Assembly (NCBI RefSeq): GCF_000023785.1
Contig: NC_012982.1
Span: 2,852,001 to 2,916,000, forward strand
Source of the DNA: Hirschia baltica ATCC 49814
GTDB taxonomy: Bacteria; Pseudomonadota; Alphaproteobacteria; Caulobacterales; Hyphomonadaceae
Length of the DNA: 64,000 nucleotides
Reading direction: 5' to 3'
Below, piece by piece: positions 1 through 8,018 of this stretch. A program made the position numbers and the translations under genes. Within the stretch, counting starts at the first letter, position 1; each line of letters opens with the position of its first letter. The notes under the pieces were generated by a model, which did no database searches, had not been told where the DNA came from, and saw only the letters and a list, made by a program, of their open reading frames with translations.

Positions 1-538
1 TTTTTAGCAATTCTGGTGCGCCTTCAAATTTCATTTCTTGAACTGTCGCCGCTGGGCGGTTTTTCAATACAACGCCCCGTCCGGCTACCAAATTTGTAGA
101 GCCCGGCAATACAGCAAGCGTCGTCACACCGCCCGCTCGCACAAGGTCAAACCCAGGATCCTGCGGCCAGATCGCATCAGCAACTGAAATCTCTGCGGTA
201 TTTATGCCCGTTTTTTCATTTAAATCCATCGTAGCGGGAACAGATGGCGTTGGGAAATTTCCAATATGTGTATGAGGATCCACAATTCCTGGTGTCAGCC
301 ATTGGCCTTGCGCATCAATGATGTGTGCATTTTCAGGTATGGACAGTTTGTCTTGTGCCGCCACACGAAGAATCCGACCATTCTCAAAGACAATGCCGCC
401 CTCTTCAATCACCGGCCCATTGGGTGAAAACACTTTAGCGTTTACAATTGCGACCGGCTGATCTTGCGCCAAAGCAGCATTCGCAGAGGCAAAAGACATC
501 GCGGCGAAAGCCAAAATTCGAATTAAAGTGGATTTCAT
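1..538 (-). CDS. Amidohydrolase family protein, exported (partial, C-terminus beyond window)
   Basis: The N-terminal 179 codons of a leftward gene whose end lies outside the window. It starts with a clear Sec signal peptide (MKSTLIRILAFAAMSFASA, cleavage near ALAQ). The mature part follows the imidazolonepropionase-like amidohydrolase pattern: a beta-sandwich segment, then the metal-binding HxH of the TIM barrel in GIVDPHTHIG near residue 90. These proteins are metal-dependent hydrolases, here periplasmic or lipid-anchored, often acting on cyclic amides or dipeptides; the substrate cannot be read from this fragment. It lies just downstream of a TonB receptor gene on the same strand but behind a terminator hairpin, so it probably has its own promoter or is read through at low level. 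Family call is firm, substrate unknown. Confidence 0.8.
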   Translation of the reverse strand, partial: MKSTLIRILAFAAMSFASANAALAQDQPVAIVNAKVFSPNGPVIEEGGIVFENGRILRVAAQDKLSIPENAHIIDAQGQWLTPGIVDPHTHIGNFPTPSVPATMDLNEKTGINTAEISVADAIWPQDPGFDLVRAGGVTTLAVLPGSTNLVAGRGVVLKNRPAATVQEMKFEGAPELLK

Positions 539-564
539 TTTCGTCCTCAAAACTTCCCTAAAAT

Positions 565-592
565 AGCCGCAACCTTGATAGAGGTTGCGGCT
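565..592 (-). terminator. Rho-independent terminator of the TonB receptor gene
   Basis: Perfect 10-bp inverted repeat (AGCCGCAACC at 565-574, GGTTGCGGCT at 583-592) with an 8-nt loop. Read leftwards it is followed by ATTTTAGGG, a short T run. It sits 21 bp after the stop of the receptor gene at 614. Confidence 0.8.
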
Positions 593-613
593 GTTAAACC
601 AGAAAACTTGGCT

Positions 614-3577
614 TTAGAAAGTGTATGTCGCACCAACGAAGATGTAGCGACCTTGCGCGTCATACACTTGAGGATATGTGTTAGCACGCCCGTCGATTTC
701 GTTACCACCATACCCTGCTAGTGACGTCAAAGGAGGATCTTGATCTAACACATTGTTTATACCGGCTCTCAAACCAAGGCTTTCGGAGACAGTATAACTT
801 CCTGAAACATCAAAGTATGATGTCGCCTCTAGATCATTCACTAATGTCGGTGAAGTTGTGTATTGATCAACACTGGAAATATATCTCCAAGTCAGAACAG
901 AAGACAGGTTTCCATTTGCCCACTCCAAACTAGTACGGTGGCTATATTCTGGAATTGGGTTGTTACATGCACCGCCATGGAAGCCCACACAGTCAATTCC
1001 ATCATCTGTTGGTAGAGACTGAATGTTGTATTCATCTGTAAAAGTAGCAGCATAGTTTAGCTTCACATCACCCGGAACTGGTATGTTGTAATCTGCCAAA
1101 CCAAAACCATAACCCATGCTAACATCTACACCAGACGTTTTAAGGCGTCCTGTATTGATAAGCGTACTTTGGATATATGACTCACCCGGAATAAGAACAA
1201 ATGATCCCAAAGAGTCCCGTTGAATTAAGCTACAATAAGCCTCGTCACCTGTTGAAATACAGTTGTCGATTGCTTGGCTAGGCTCAATTTGAGAGATGAA
1301 ATCTTCTACTTCGATAGAGAAATAATCTATACTGGCCACAAAGCCTGAAAGCCATGATGGCTCATAGACAAATCCAGCAGTCCATGTATCCGAAATTTCG
1401 GGGTTCAGCTCAGGGTTTCCGCCTGAAAGTGTACCAATATTGTTAGTCACATCAGGAATGGAGCCATATTGATCAGCTGTTACGCCAGTCAAAGCACACT
1501 GTGCTGCGGACAAATATGGTTCAGCCAACTCAGTTGATGCATCAAAATCACCCGCACATGGATCATTCTGACCATTTGGAAGTGTCGCTAGTGTACTACG
1601 ACCAATATCTTGCGGACTAAACAGCTCAATCGGGTTTGGAGAACGTGTAGCACGTTGATACTGCGTACGAATACGAAGATCATCGATAGGTCTCCACGCC
1701 ATTCCAACAGAATAGGTATTTTGGCCACCCGTTGTGTCATAATAGTCTGAATATCGGTATGCACCAGTCAGCGTCAATTCACGCATGAATGTTTTATCTT
1801 GTACCAGAGGTGCCAAGACCTCTGTGTAAGCTTCATAAACAGGCACTTCACCCGCAACAGCGCTTCTCTGACTTGTAGTCGTGTCACTGTCATCGGGAGT
1901 GAGGCTTAGAGAATCTTTGCGGTATTCAACTCCCAAAACCGTTTGAAAGCCTTCAGTCGCAAATGGACTTGTAACACCATAAACACCCAAATCACCTGAC
2001 AAACTGGCACTGTATACAAGTTGCTTTGTGTCACCGACACGTAAAGTAGGAACTGTTATGTAGTTTGAAGCAGCTTCAGTAATTCCATTTGGAGAGAAAA
2101 CATCAAATGGTACACATGAAGCATCCACTCCGTTGAGAGCTGAACGACACACAACATCCCCAGTCTCTGGGTCAACCACAGCATCCAATGCAAGTGTCAC
2201 TTTAGATGTAGATACATCATTTAGCAGCAATTCATTATAATCAACAGATGAGGTTTGAAATGAAACTTCGTAGTCGAACCCTTCAAATGCTTTTCCTCGA
2301 ATTCCACCAACAAAACGCTGAGTTTTCAAAGTGAATTCATTCACACGTGTGTAATCTGTATTACGGCGACCTATTCTTAAATCCGCCCGTTCAATACCAT
2401 CAGCATCAATTGTCGTACTGCCTGCAGCACAAAATGTTGCTATCAAATCGCCAGTTAGATATGGATTATCACAATTGATTGAATCTGTGCGACCGAGAGC
2501 GAGCCCTCCTGGTCCGACCTGAGCCGAAGTCGAATTGTCTACGACAGAAAAATCCATGAATACAGTGTGATCATTGTTCAAATCATAATTTGCAAATGCA
2601 CCGTATGAGTGACGTTCTCTTGGACGTTGTAGATAATTCCCAGCGGAGAAATTAAAAGCATCAGTTGAACCTGCATAATTGCGCAATTCACCAGTTTCGG
2701 GATCAACGACTAAATCGAATGCACCGTCTCCTGATCTGCTGAAACGTGAGATGGTCGGCATAGACCCTGAACCACTACATCCAAAATCCGTTCCGCCATC
2801 ACGTGTCGTATATGGACACGCCGCGAAATCACGGTCTTCCCAACGCACAGCATTATCTTTGGAATATCCAAAATAGGCCGTTACATTCCCTTTTCCATTG
2901 TCGAAATTATTACCAGCAATGATGTTTAAATCGACAGACTCACCATCGAAAATAGAGTCCGCATCTGGCTGATTGTAATCAGACAATATACGTTCTGAAT
3001 TAGAGTCATTATTTTCGGCGTAATATCCGCTTCCTTGAAGGTCTATCTGAACGCCTTCAAAATCACGCTTCATAATGAAGTTTACAACACCAGCAACAGC
3101 ATCAGAACCATAAACAGCAGTCGCACCACCTGTCAGCACCTCAACGCGCTCAACCAATTGTGATGGGATTTGGTTCAAATCCGCAGCGACATTGATCGGG
3201 GATCCGTATGGTAGCCTCTTACCATCAACAAGAACAAGCGTACGGTCGGCACCAAGTCCACGAAGGTTCACAGTCGCTGTTGCGCCATTAACCCCTGATG
3301 ATGCCCCTTGACCAGACATAGCTTGAGGAAGAGTTGCGAGTAGATCTTCAACACGAAGCACTCCGCGTGTGTCGATGTCTTGCTCTCCAAGAACAACGAC
3401 CGAACTACTTGACGTAAGATTGGGATTCGCTAGGCGACTTCCGGTGATAACAATCGTATCATATTTAGTCTGCGGAACCGCTTCCGTTTCTTGTGCGAGT
3501 GCCGCTCCAGCCCCAAAAGCACCGGCGGCTATAAGGGACACGCTTGACGCTAACCCCCGAATTGTTTTTGACTGCAT
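614..3577 (-). CDS. TonB-dependent receptor, 987 aa
   Basis: Outer-membrane active transporter. A Sec signal peptide (residues 1-28, ending GAALAQ) is followed by a TonB-box-like stretch (YDTIVITGSRL) and a plug domain: VEDLLATLPQA near 80, the NLRGLGADRTLVLVDGKR region near 105-120, and VERVEVLTGGATAVYGSDAVAGVVNFI near 142-168. A long beta-barrel ends with the typical aromatic C-terminus (FVGATYTF). This subtype, with the LRGLG and GSDAVAG signatures, is common in Caulobacterales and Sphingomonadales and often imports peptides, sugars or other organic nutrients rather than siderophores. It is transcribed away from an Lrp/AsnC regulator and carries a copy of the operator also found before the cysteine desulfhydrase operon, which suggests a sulfur-amino-acid or peptide substrate (inference). 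Confidence 0.92.
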   Translation of the reverse strand: MQSKTIRGLASSVSLIAAGAFGAGAALAQETEAVPQTKYDTIVITGSRLANPNLTSSSSVVVLGEQDIDTRGVLRVEDLLATLPQAMSGQGASSGVNGATATVNLRGLGADRTLVLVDGKRLPYGSPINVAADLNQIPSQLVERVEVLTGGATAVYGSDAVAGVVNFIMKRDFEGVQIDLQGSGYYAENNDSNSERILSDYNQPDADSIFDGESVDLNIIAGNNFDNGKGNVTAYFGYSKDNAVRWEDRDFAACPYTTRDGGTDFGCSGSGSMPTISRFSRSGDGAFDLVVDPETGELRNYAGSTDAFNFSAGNYLQRPRERHSYGAFANYDLNNDHTVFMDFSVVDNSTSAQVGPGGLALGRTDSINCDNPYLTGDLIATFCAAGSTTIDADGIERADLRIGRRNTDYTRVNEFTLKTQRFVGGIRGKAFEGFDYEVSFQTSSVDYNELLLNDVSTSKVTLALDAVVDPETGDVVCRSALNGVDASCVPFDVFSPNGITEAASNYITVPTLRVGDTKQLVYSASLSGDLGVYGVTSPFATEGFQTVLGVEYRKDSLSLTPDDSDTTTSQRSAVAGEVPVYEAYTEVLAPLVQDKTFMRELTLTGAYRYSDYYDTTGGQNTYSVGMAWRPIDDLRIRTQYQRATRSPNPIELFSPQDIGRSTLATLPNGQNDPCAGDFDASTELAEPYLSAAQCALTGVTADQYGSIPDVTNNIGTLSGGNPELNPEISDTWTAGFVYEPSWLSGFVASIDYFSIEVEDFISQIEPSQAIDNCISTGDEAYCSLIQRDSLGSFVLIPGESYIQSTLINTGRLKTSGVDVSMGYGFGLADYNIPVPGDVKLNYAATFTDEYNIQSLPTDDGIDCVGFHGGACNNPIPEYSHRTSLEWANGNLSSVLTWRYISSVDQYTTSPTLVNDLEATSYFDVSGSYTVSESLGLRAGINNVLDQDPPLTSLAGYGGNEIDGRANTYPQVYDAQGRYIFVGATYTF

Positions 3578-3944
3578 TTTCTACCCCTACGCAGATGATC
3601 ACTAAATTTATTAAACCATCCAGTCATAAGTATTTGTATTCGAAACAAAAGCTTACAATGGTACATTCATACCAATACAACTGAATTGTCTCCCTATTGA
3701 TCAATCGCCTGATGATCTTTTTGTCATCAATTCATATATGGCGACTGCAAATTCACTCGCCTGATAATGGTATATAATCACTAAGCTTCCGCTTTGAACC
3801 GGCTACCAGAACAGTGTTTTTACAATATCATCAGCATAGAAATTAATTATTGAGCTTGTAAATAGCGAATATCGGAATAATATACCAAATTATACCTGTA
3901 TTTTACTATTTATTGGTATGTATATGATATATCAGGGGGATATA
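3578..3944. promoter_or_regulatory. Divergent AT-rich promoter region with repeated GGTAT/ATACC half-sites
   Basis: 367 bp without a gene between the receptor and the Lrp regulator. Besides the operator at 3658-3676 it holds further half-sites of the same word: GGTAT near 3767, ATACCAAATTATACC near 3882-3897, and ATTGGTAT near 3912-3919, directly before the regulator. This is consistent with cooperative binding by an Lrp/AsnC octamer and autoregulation. No promoter boxes are assigned. Confidence 0.5.
3658..3676. promoter_or_regulatory. Putative Lrp-type operator, copy 1
   Basis: ATGGTAC-ATTC-ATACCAAT: an imperfect dyad with the same spacer (ATTC) and the same right arm as the perfect dyad at 4470-4491. 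It lies about 80 bp upstream of the leftward TonB receptor start. Confidence 0.55.
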
Positions 3945-4412
3945 ATGAAATTTGATGATATAGACAGACGTATACTCAAGACAATCCAAGAGGATGCGAC
4001 ACTCTCGGTTCAGGACATTTCAGATAAGGTTGGCGTTACAACTAACCCATGCTGGCGACGCATCAAGAAACTAGAAGATGAGGGAGTCATAAAAAAACGA
4101 GTCGCCATTTTAGATCCAAATAAAATCGGCCTTGGCATGACTGTTTTTGTCACTATACGAACAGAAAACCACAGCACATCATGGCTGGATATACTGTCTA
4201 AAGCCGTTCAAATTATTCCAGAAATTGTTGAATGTCATAGACTTGGAGGAAAAGAGGACTATCTTCTCAAAGTTCAAGTAGGCGGCATCGAACATTATGA
4301 CCGCGTTTATAAACGCTTTGTCGATCTAGTACCTGGATTAAATGATGTATCTTCGACTTTCTCAATGCAAAAGATAAAATACTCAACAGCATTTGACCTC
4401 TCTGAAATTTGA
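3945..4412 (+). CDS. Lrp/AsnC family transcriptional regulator, 155 aa
   Basis: Compact DNA-binding regulator. N-terminal AsnC-type helix-turn-helix (DDIDRRILKTIQEDATLSVQDISDKVGV, with the recognition helix around NPCWRRIKKLE), then an RAM ligand-binding/oligomerisation domain (VFVTIRTENH through VECHRLGGKEDYLLKV). The start at 3945 is preferred because GGGGGA lies 4 nt upstream and MKFDDIDRRIL aligns with the family start; an ATG at 3918 would add nine residues. It stands upstream of a cysteine desulfhydrase and RidA gene, and E. coli DecR/YbaO, also Lrp-type, controls cysteine desulfuration. The guess is therefore a cysteine- or amino-acid-sensing regulator of this locus and of the divergent receptor. 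Confidence 0.9.
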   Translation: MKFDDIDRRILKTIQEDATLSVQDISDKVGVTTNPCWRRIKKLEDEGVIKKRVAILDPNKIGLGMTVFVTIRTENHSTSWLDILSKAVQIIPEIVECHRLGGKEDYLLKVQVGGIEHYDRVYKRFVDLVPGLNDVSSTFSMQKIKYSTAFDLSEI

Positions 4413-4469
4413 TTCTTCTCTAGCAAACGTCAGAATTACATCAGCCTATTCGAACCACACATATCCATA

Positions 4470-4491
4470 TATTGGTATATTCATACCAATA
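4470..4491. promoter_or_regulatory. Putative Lrp-type operator, copy 2 (perfect palindrome)
   Basis: Arms TATTGGTAT (4470-4478) and ATACCAATA (4483-4491) are exact reverse complements around the spacer ATTC. It lies about 90 bp before the GTG start of the desulfhydrase gene; another half-site ATACCAAT follows at 4546-4553. The same motif occurs before the TonB receptor, so the two transcription units probably share a regulator. Confidence 0.65.
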
Positions 4492-4582
4492 TTCATTACA
4501 ATATTGAAAAATTTTGGGATTTAATTTTGATTGGCCTGCAATAGCATACCAATATTATAAAATTTAAATTCAGGAATTTTCG

Positions 4583-5686
4583 GTGTCTATTGCGTTAAAA
4601 ACCCCACATTTCTCTTCTTCATGCCATTTAAGAGAAACTAGAAAAGAACGTCCCTATAGCCATCGCCAATGGATCAACGAGGCTATAGCAAAAATATGCG
4701 CTGAGGCAAAACGCGGCGGTGAAACCAGCTTAATTAGGCTGGATCTTCCTTTTGATAATGTTGATGTTTATTTAAAAGACGAAAGCACCCACCCATCTGG
4801 AAGCTTAAAACACCGCTTAGCCAAATCTCTGTTTTTATGGGGATTAAGTAGCGGCAAAATCGGCCCAGAAACCACAATTATCGAATGCTCTTCTGGAAGC
4901 ACCGCTATCTCAGAAGCATATTTTTCTAAGCTTCTTGGCCTGCCATTCATTTCTTTTGTACCCGACCATACGGCCGCAAAAAAAACGTCCCTCATAGAAT
5001 TCTATGGCGGGCAATGCAAACTTGTGCCAGCTCAAATGATTCACGAAGCAGCCATTGACGTTGCACGCTCAACCAATGGTCACTTTATGGACCAATTCAC
5101 ATATGCAGAGCGAGCAACTGACTGGCGCGCAGAAGATAACATTGCAGCCTCAATCTTTAGACAAATGGAATCTGAACGCCACCCTGTCCCTAGCTGGATT
5201 GTTGTCGGTGCCGGCACAGGTGGCACTTCAACAACAATTGGACGCTACCTGTCTTATGTCCGCCCAGACTGCAACACAAAACTATGTGTCGTAGATCCTG
5301 AAAACTCTGTGCTTTATGACTATTACACCTCACGCGATATCAATTTGAAAGTCTCACAATCTTCTCGCATTGAAGGCATTGGCAGACCTCGCGTTGAACC
5401 ATCATTTTTTCCAGAACTGGTGGATAGAATGTATAAAGTTCCTGATGCAACATCTATCGCCGCAATGCTCTATTTGGAAAACCTCACAGGCCGCCGCTTT
5501 GGCGCATCAACTGGCGTAAATCTGGTTGGAGCAGTAGAACTAGCAAGAGAGCTTGAAGCAAAAGGCGAAAAAGCAAGCATTGTGAGCTTAGCCTGCGATA
5601 ATGGTGAGCGATATTCCGAAACTTATTACAATGATCAATGGCTAATCAAAAACAATCTATTACCGCAGGAAAAATTCAATGTCTAA
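4583..5686 (+). CDS. PLP-dependent L-cysteine desulfhydrase, Cds1-like
   Basis: Fold-type II PLP enzyme of the cysteine synthase superfamily, 367 aa. The sequence closely follows, from memory, the mycobacterial Cds1 type: YLKDES, SGSLKHRLA with the Schiff-base lysine near residue 76, a long ECSSGSTAISEAYF stretch, MDQFTYAERATDWR, and the phosphate-binding VGAGTGGTS loop near 210. Cds1 splits L-cysteine to H2S, ammonia and pyruvate through 2-aminoacrylate. The GTG start is supported by AGGA 7 nt upstream. The gene overlaps the following RidA-like gene by 8 bp; RidA proteins deaminate reactive 2-aminoacrylate, which fits this reaction well. Role in cysteine catabolism or detoxification is inferred; a cysteine synthase-like activity cannot be excluded. 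Confidence 0.82.
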   Translation: MSIALKTPHFSSSCHLRETRKERPYSHRQWINEAIAKICAEAKRGGETSLIRLDLPFDNVDVYLKDESTHPSGSLKHRLAKSLFLWGLSSGKIGPETTIIECSSGSTAISEAYFSKLLGLPFISFVPDHTAAKKTSLIEFYGGQCKLVPAQMIHEAAIDVARSTNGHFMDQFTYAERATDWRAEDNIAASIFRQMESERHPVPSWIVVGAGTGGTSTTIGRYLSYVRPDCNTKLCVVDPENSVLYDYYTSRDINLKVSQSSRIEGIGRPRVEPSFFPELVDRMYKVPDATSIAAMLYLENLTGRRFGASTGVNLVGAVELARELEAKGEKASIVSLACDNGERYSETYYNDQWLIKNNLLPQEKFNV

Positions 5687-6140
5687 GCTCCAAACCACCC
5701 TTTCCGAAATGGGATTAGTGCTTCCTAAGCCAGCCACTGCAGTCGCAACGTATGCGCCATTTAATTGCTCAGGCAAAACGCTGATGATTTCAGGCCAATT
5801 AGCAAACGCAAACGGTCAATTCATTAAAGGAACTTTGGGTGCAGACCTCAACCTTGAAGATGGCATTCGAGCTGCGCAGCTTTGCGCACTCAATATTGTC
5901 GCACAAATAGGTAATGCCTGCGACGGAGATTTTTCAAAAGTCGAAAGCATTTTCAGGCTTGGTGCTTTTGTACAAACCACAAACGATTTTATTGACATTC
6001 CCCAAGTTGCGAATGGGTGTTCCGATTTATTGACAAAGCTATTTCCCGGAACCGCTCTTCACGCCAGATCAGCTGTTGGTGTTGCAAGCCTCCCCTTAAA
6101 TTCAGCAGTAGAAATAGACGCTATCGTGATTTTAAAATAA
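5679..6140 (+). CDS. RidA/YjgF family enamine/imine deaminase
   Basis: 153 aa, of the longer RidA subfamily that begins LxEMGLVLPKPATAVATYAPF and continues with SGQLANANG and ALNIVAQI. The family arginine is recognisable in the C-terminal ALHARSAVGVASLPL segment. RidA proteins hydrolyse enamine/imine intermediates such as 2-aminoacrylate and protect PLP enzymes. The start overlaps the end of the cysteine desulfhydrase gene by 8 bp, so the two are translationally coupled and the deaminase likely cleans up that enzyme's intermediate. The hairpin at 6203-6229 may end the operon. Confidence 0.88.
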   Translation: MSKLQTTLSEMGLVLPKPATAVATYAPFNCSGKTLMISGQLANANGQFIKGTLGADLNLEDGIRAAQLCALNIVAQIGNACDGDFSKVESIFRLGAFVQTTNDFIDIPQVANGCSDLLTKLFPGTALHARSAVGVASLPLNSAVEIDAIVILK

Positions 6141-6202
6141 GCTCCGCACAATGCAAAGCTAGGGTCGCTATTGAAGGTTCAACTCGCTACATTCAATTCA
6201 TT

Positions 6203-6229
6203 TGGAAGCCACACAAATGTTGGCTTCCA
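6203..6229. terminator. Hairpin between convergent genes, probable terminator
   Basis: Perfect 9-bp stem TGGAAGCCA (6203-6211)/TGGCTTCCA (6221-6229), 9-nt loop, followed on the + side by TTATTTG. It lies between the convergent RidA-like and aldehyde dehydrogenase genes. The T tract is weak. Confidence 0.55.
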
Positions 6230-6299
6230 TTATTTGAAATCCCTCAGAACTCATCAAAATCACACACACGCACGCGAGTTATAGGCATATTCTAAGCGT

Positions 6300-7745
6300 T
6301 TAATTGCCCTTTTCTATGCCCATACAGACATATTTCAACTCAAGATAATCATCCATACCATAGTGAGAACCTTCACGGCCCAGACCCGATTGTTTCACGC
6401 CTCCAAATGGCGCAACTTCAGTTGAAATCAGCCCAGTATTCACACCCACAATGCCTGTCTCAAGTCCTTCAGCAACACGCCAAACTTGTGAATGGTCACG
6501 CGAATAGAAATACCCCGCCAAACCAAATTCAGTGTCATTTGCCATCTTCAAAACATCTGCTTCAGTTTCAAATTTGAAAACAGGCGCAAGAGGACCAAAA
6601 GTCTCTTCACGTGCAACAGCCATATCGGATGTCACCCCTGTTAGAAGTGTTGGCTGGATAAAACGACCTCCCAATGCATGTGCTTTTCCACCAGTAACCA
6701 GCGAGGCACCTTTGGAAACAGCATCTTCAATATGCTCATTCACTTTGGCGATTGCATTTGCATCAATCAGCGGTCCGAGTTCAGCACCTTTTTCATTGCC
6801 GGGAGCCACTTTCAATGCCGTAATAGCTTTGCTTAATTGTTCGACAAATTCGTCATGAACACCAGATTGTACATATATCCGGTTCGCACAAACACAAGTT
6901 TGCCCAGCATTTCTAAACTTGGACATCATAGCGCCTGCAACAGCAGCTTTAACATCAGCGCTGTCAAACACGATGAATGGGGCATTGCCGCCCAACTCCA
7001 AAGACAGCTTTTTAATAGTCGGCGCCGACTGCTCCATCAATAGCGCACCAACACGCGTTGAACCTGTGAAACTAATCTTAGATACATCAGGGTTTTCAGT
7101 CAGTTCCGCACCGATAGATGTTGAACTTCCCGTCACCACATTAACAACACCAGCAGGAATGCCCGCTTCCATCGCCAAAGCCCCCAGCGCTAAAGCTGTA
7201 AACGGCGTTTGTGTTGCTGGTTTAATTACCGCTGTACACCCAACTGCCAAAGCGGGTCCGATTTTGCGCGTAATCATAGCCGCAGGAAAATTCCACGGCG
7301 TAATCGCAGCAACCACACCGATGGGCTGCTTTAACACCACAATCCGTTTGTCTCGCTGATGCCCTGGAATAACGTCCCCGTAAACTCGCTTTGCTTCTTC
7401 GGCAAACCATTCGATAAAACTCGCAGCATAGACGATTTCACCTTTCGCCTCTGCCAAGGGTTTACCTTGTTCTTCCGTTAAAATCTCTGCCAATTCGTTC
7501 TGATTTTGTATGATTAAATCAAAATATTTGCGCAATTTGATTGAGCGCTCTTTGCCCGTCAAAGCAGCCCAAGCAGGCTTCGCTGCTTTTGCTGCAGCAA
7601 CGGCTTGCGCCGTTTCATCACGACCAAATTTTGGCACCCTGCCTATCACTTCGCCGGTCGCTGGATTGTCTACATCAATCCAGCTGTCATTTGTTCGCCA
7701 TTCCCCATTAATCAAGCAAGCTTCACGCTTTAATGATGCACTCAT
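6300..7745 (-). CDS. gabD: NAD(P)-dependent succinate-semialdehyde dehydrogenase
   Basis: Full-length aldehyde dehydrogenase superfamily enzyme of 481 aa, oxidising succinate semialdehyde to succinate. It shows the GabD hallmarks: ITPWNFPAAMITRK cofactor-binding segment, FTGSTRVG, the general-base glutamate in LSLELGGNAPFI near 250, the nucleophilic cysteine in NAGQTCVCANR near 284, and EETFGPLAPVF. The double cysteine C-V-C at the active site is typical of the GabD group. No GABA transaminase is adjacent, so the source of the semialdehyde is not shown here; other aldehydes, for instance glutarate semialdehyde, remain possible. Confidence 0.9.
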   Translation of the reverse strand: MSASLKREACLINGEWRTNDSWIDVDNPATGEVIGRVPKFGRDETAQAVAAAKAAKPAWAALTGKERSIKLRKYFDLIIQNQNELAEILTEEQGKPLAEAKGEIVYAASFIEWFAEEAKRVYGDVIPGHQRDKRIVVLKQPIGVVAAITPWNFPAAMITRKIGPALAVGCTAVIKPATQTPFTALALGALAMEAGIPAGVVNVVTGSSTSIGAELTENPDVSKISFTGSTRVGALLMEQSAPTIKKLSLELGGNAPFIVFDSADVKAAVAGAMMSKFRNAGQTCVCANRIYVQSGVHDEFVEQLSKAITALKVAPGNEKGAELGPLIDANAIAKVNEHIEDAVSKGASLVTGGKAHALGGRFIQPTLLTGVTSDMAVAREETFGPLAPVFKFETEADVLKMANDTEFGLAGYFYSRDHSQVWRVAEGLETGIVGVNTGLISTEVAPFGGVKQSGLGREGSHYGMDDYLELKYVCMGIEKGN

Positions 7746-8018
7746 TCACTTCGTCCCAATTGTTATATTTTAATCTTCTATTAATAGAGATGTATTCGTC
7801 TTTTCCATGCAAAAGTCAAAGCGACATTCACCCCCACCCTGAAAAATACTAATGACTTTCATCCCACAAATAGAGATGGAAAAGCGCGACAATTCTCGAA
7901 ATTAATTCATACCGTAATCGAAGAAAATGCGGCGAAAGCACTTAGATCGCATATCGATCTTTTCAGTCAGAAATCTAAGAAAATGTTATTGGTAGCAGGC
8001 CTTCATTTGCATTGACGT

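Noticed and set aside
6017-6295. 92-aa open frame overlapping the end of the RidA-like gene
   Set aside because: Shadow frame of the RidA-like gene running into the terminator region, without family similarity.
7945-7961. AGATCG-CATAT-CGATCT dyad downstream of the histidine kinase gene
   Set aside because: Arms are only 6 bp, no T tract follows on the minus strand, and no operator family fits; not enough to call.
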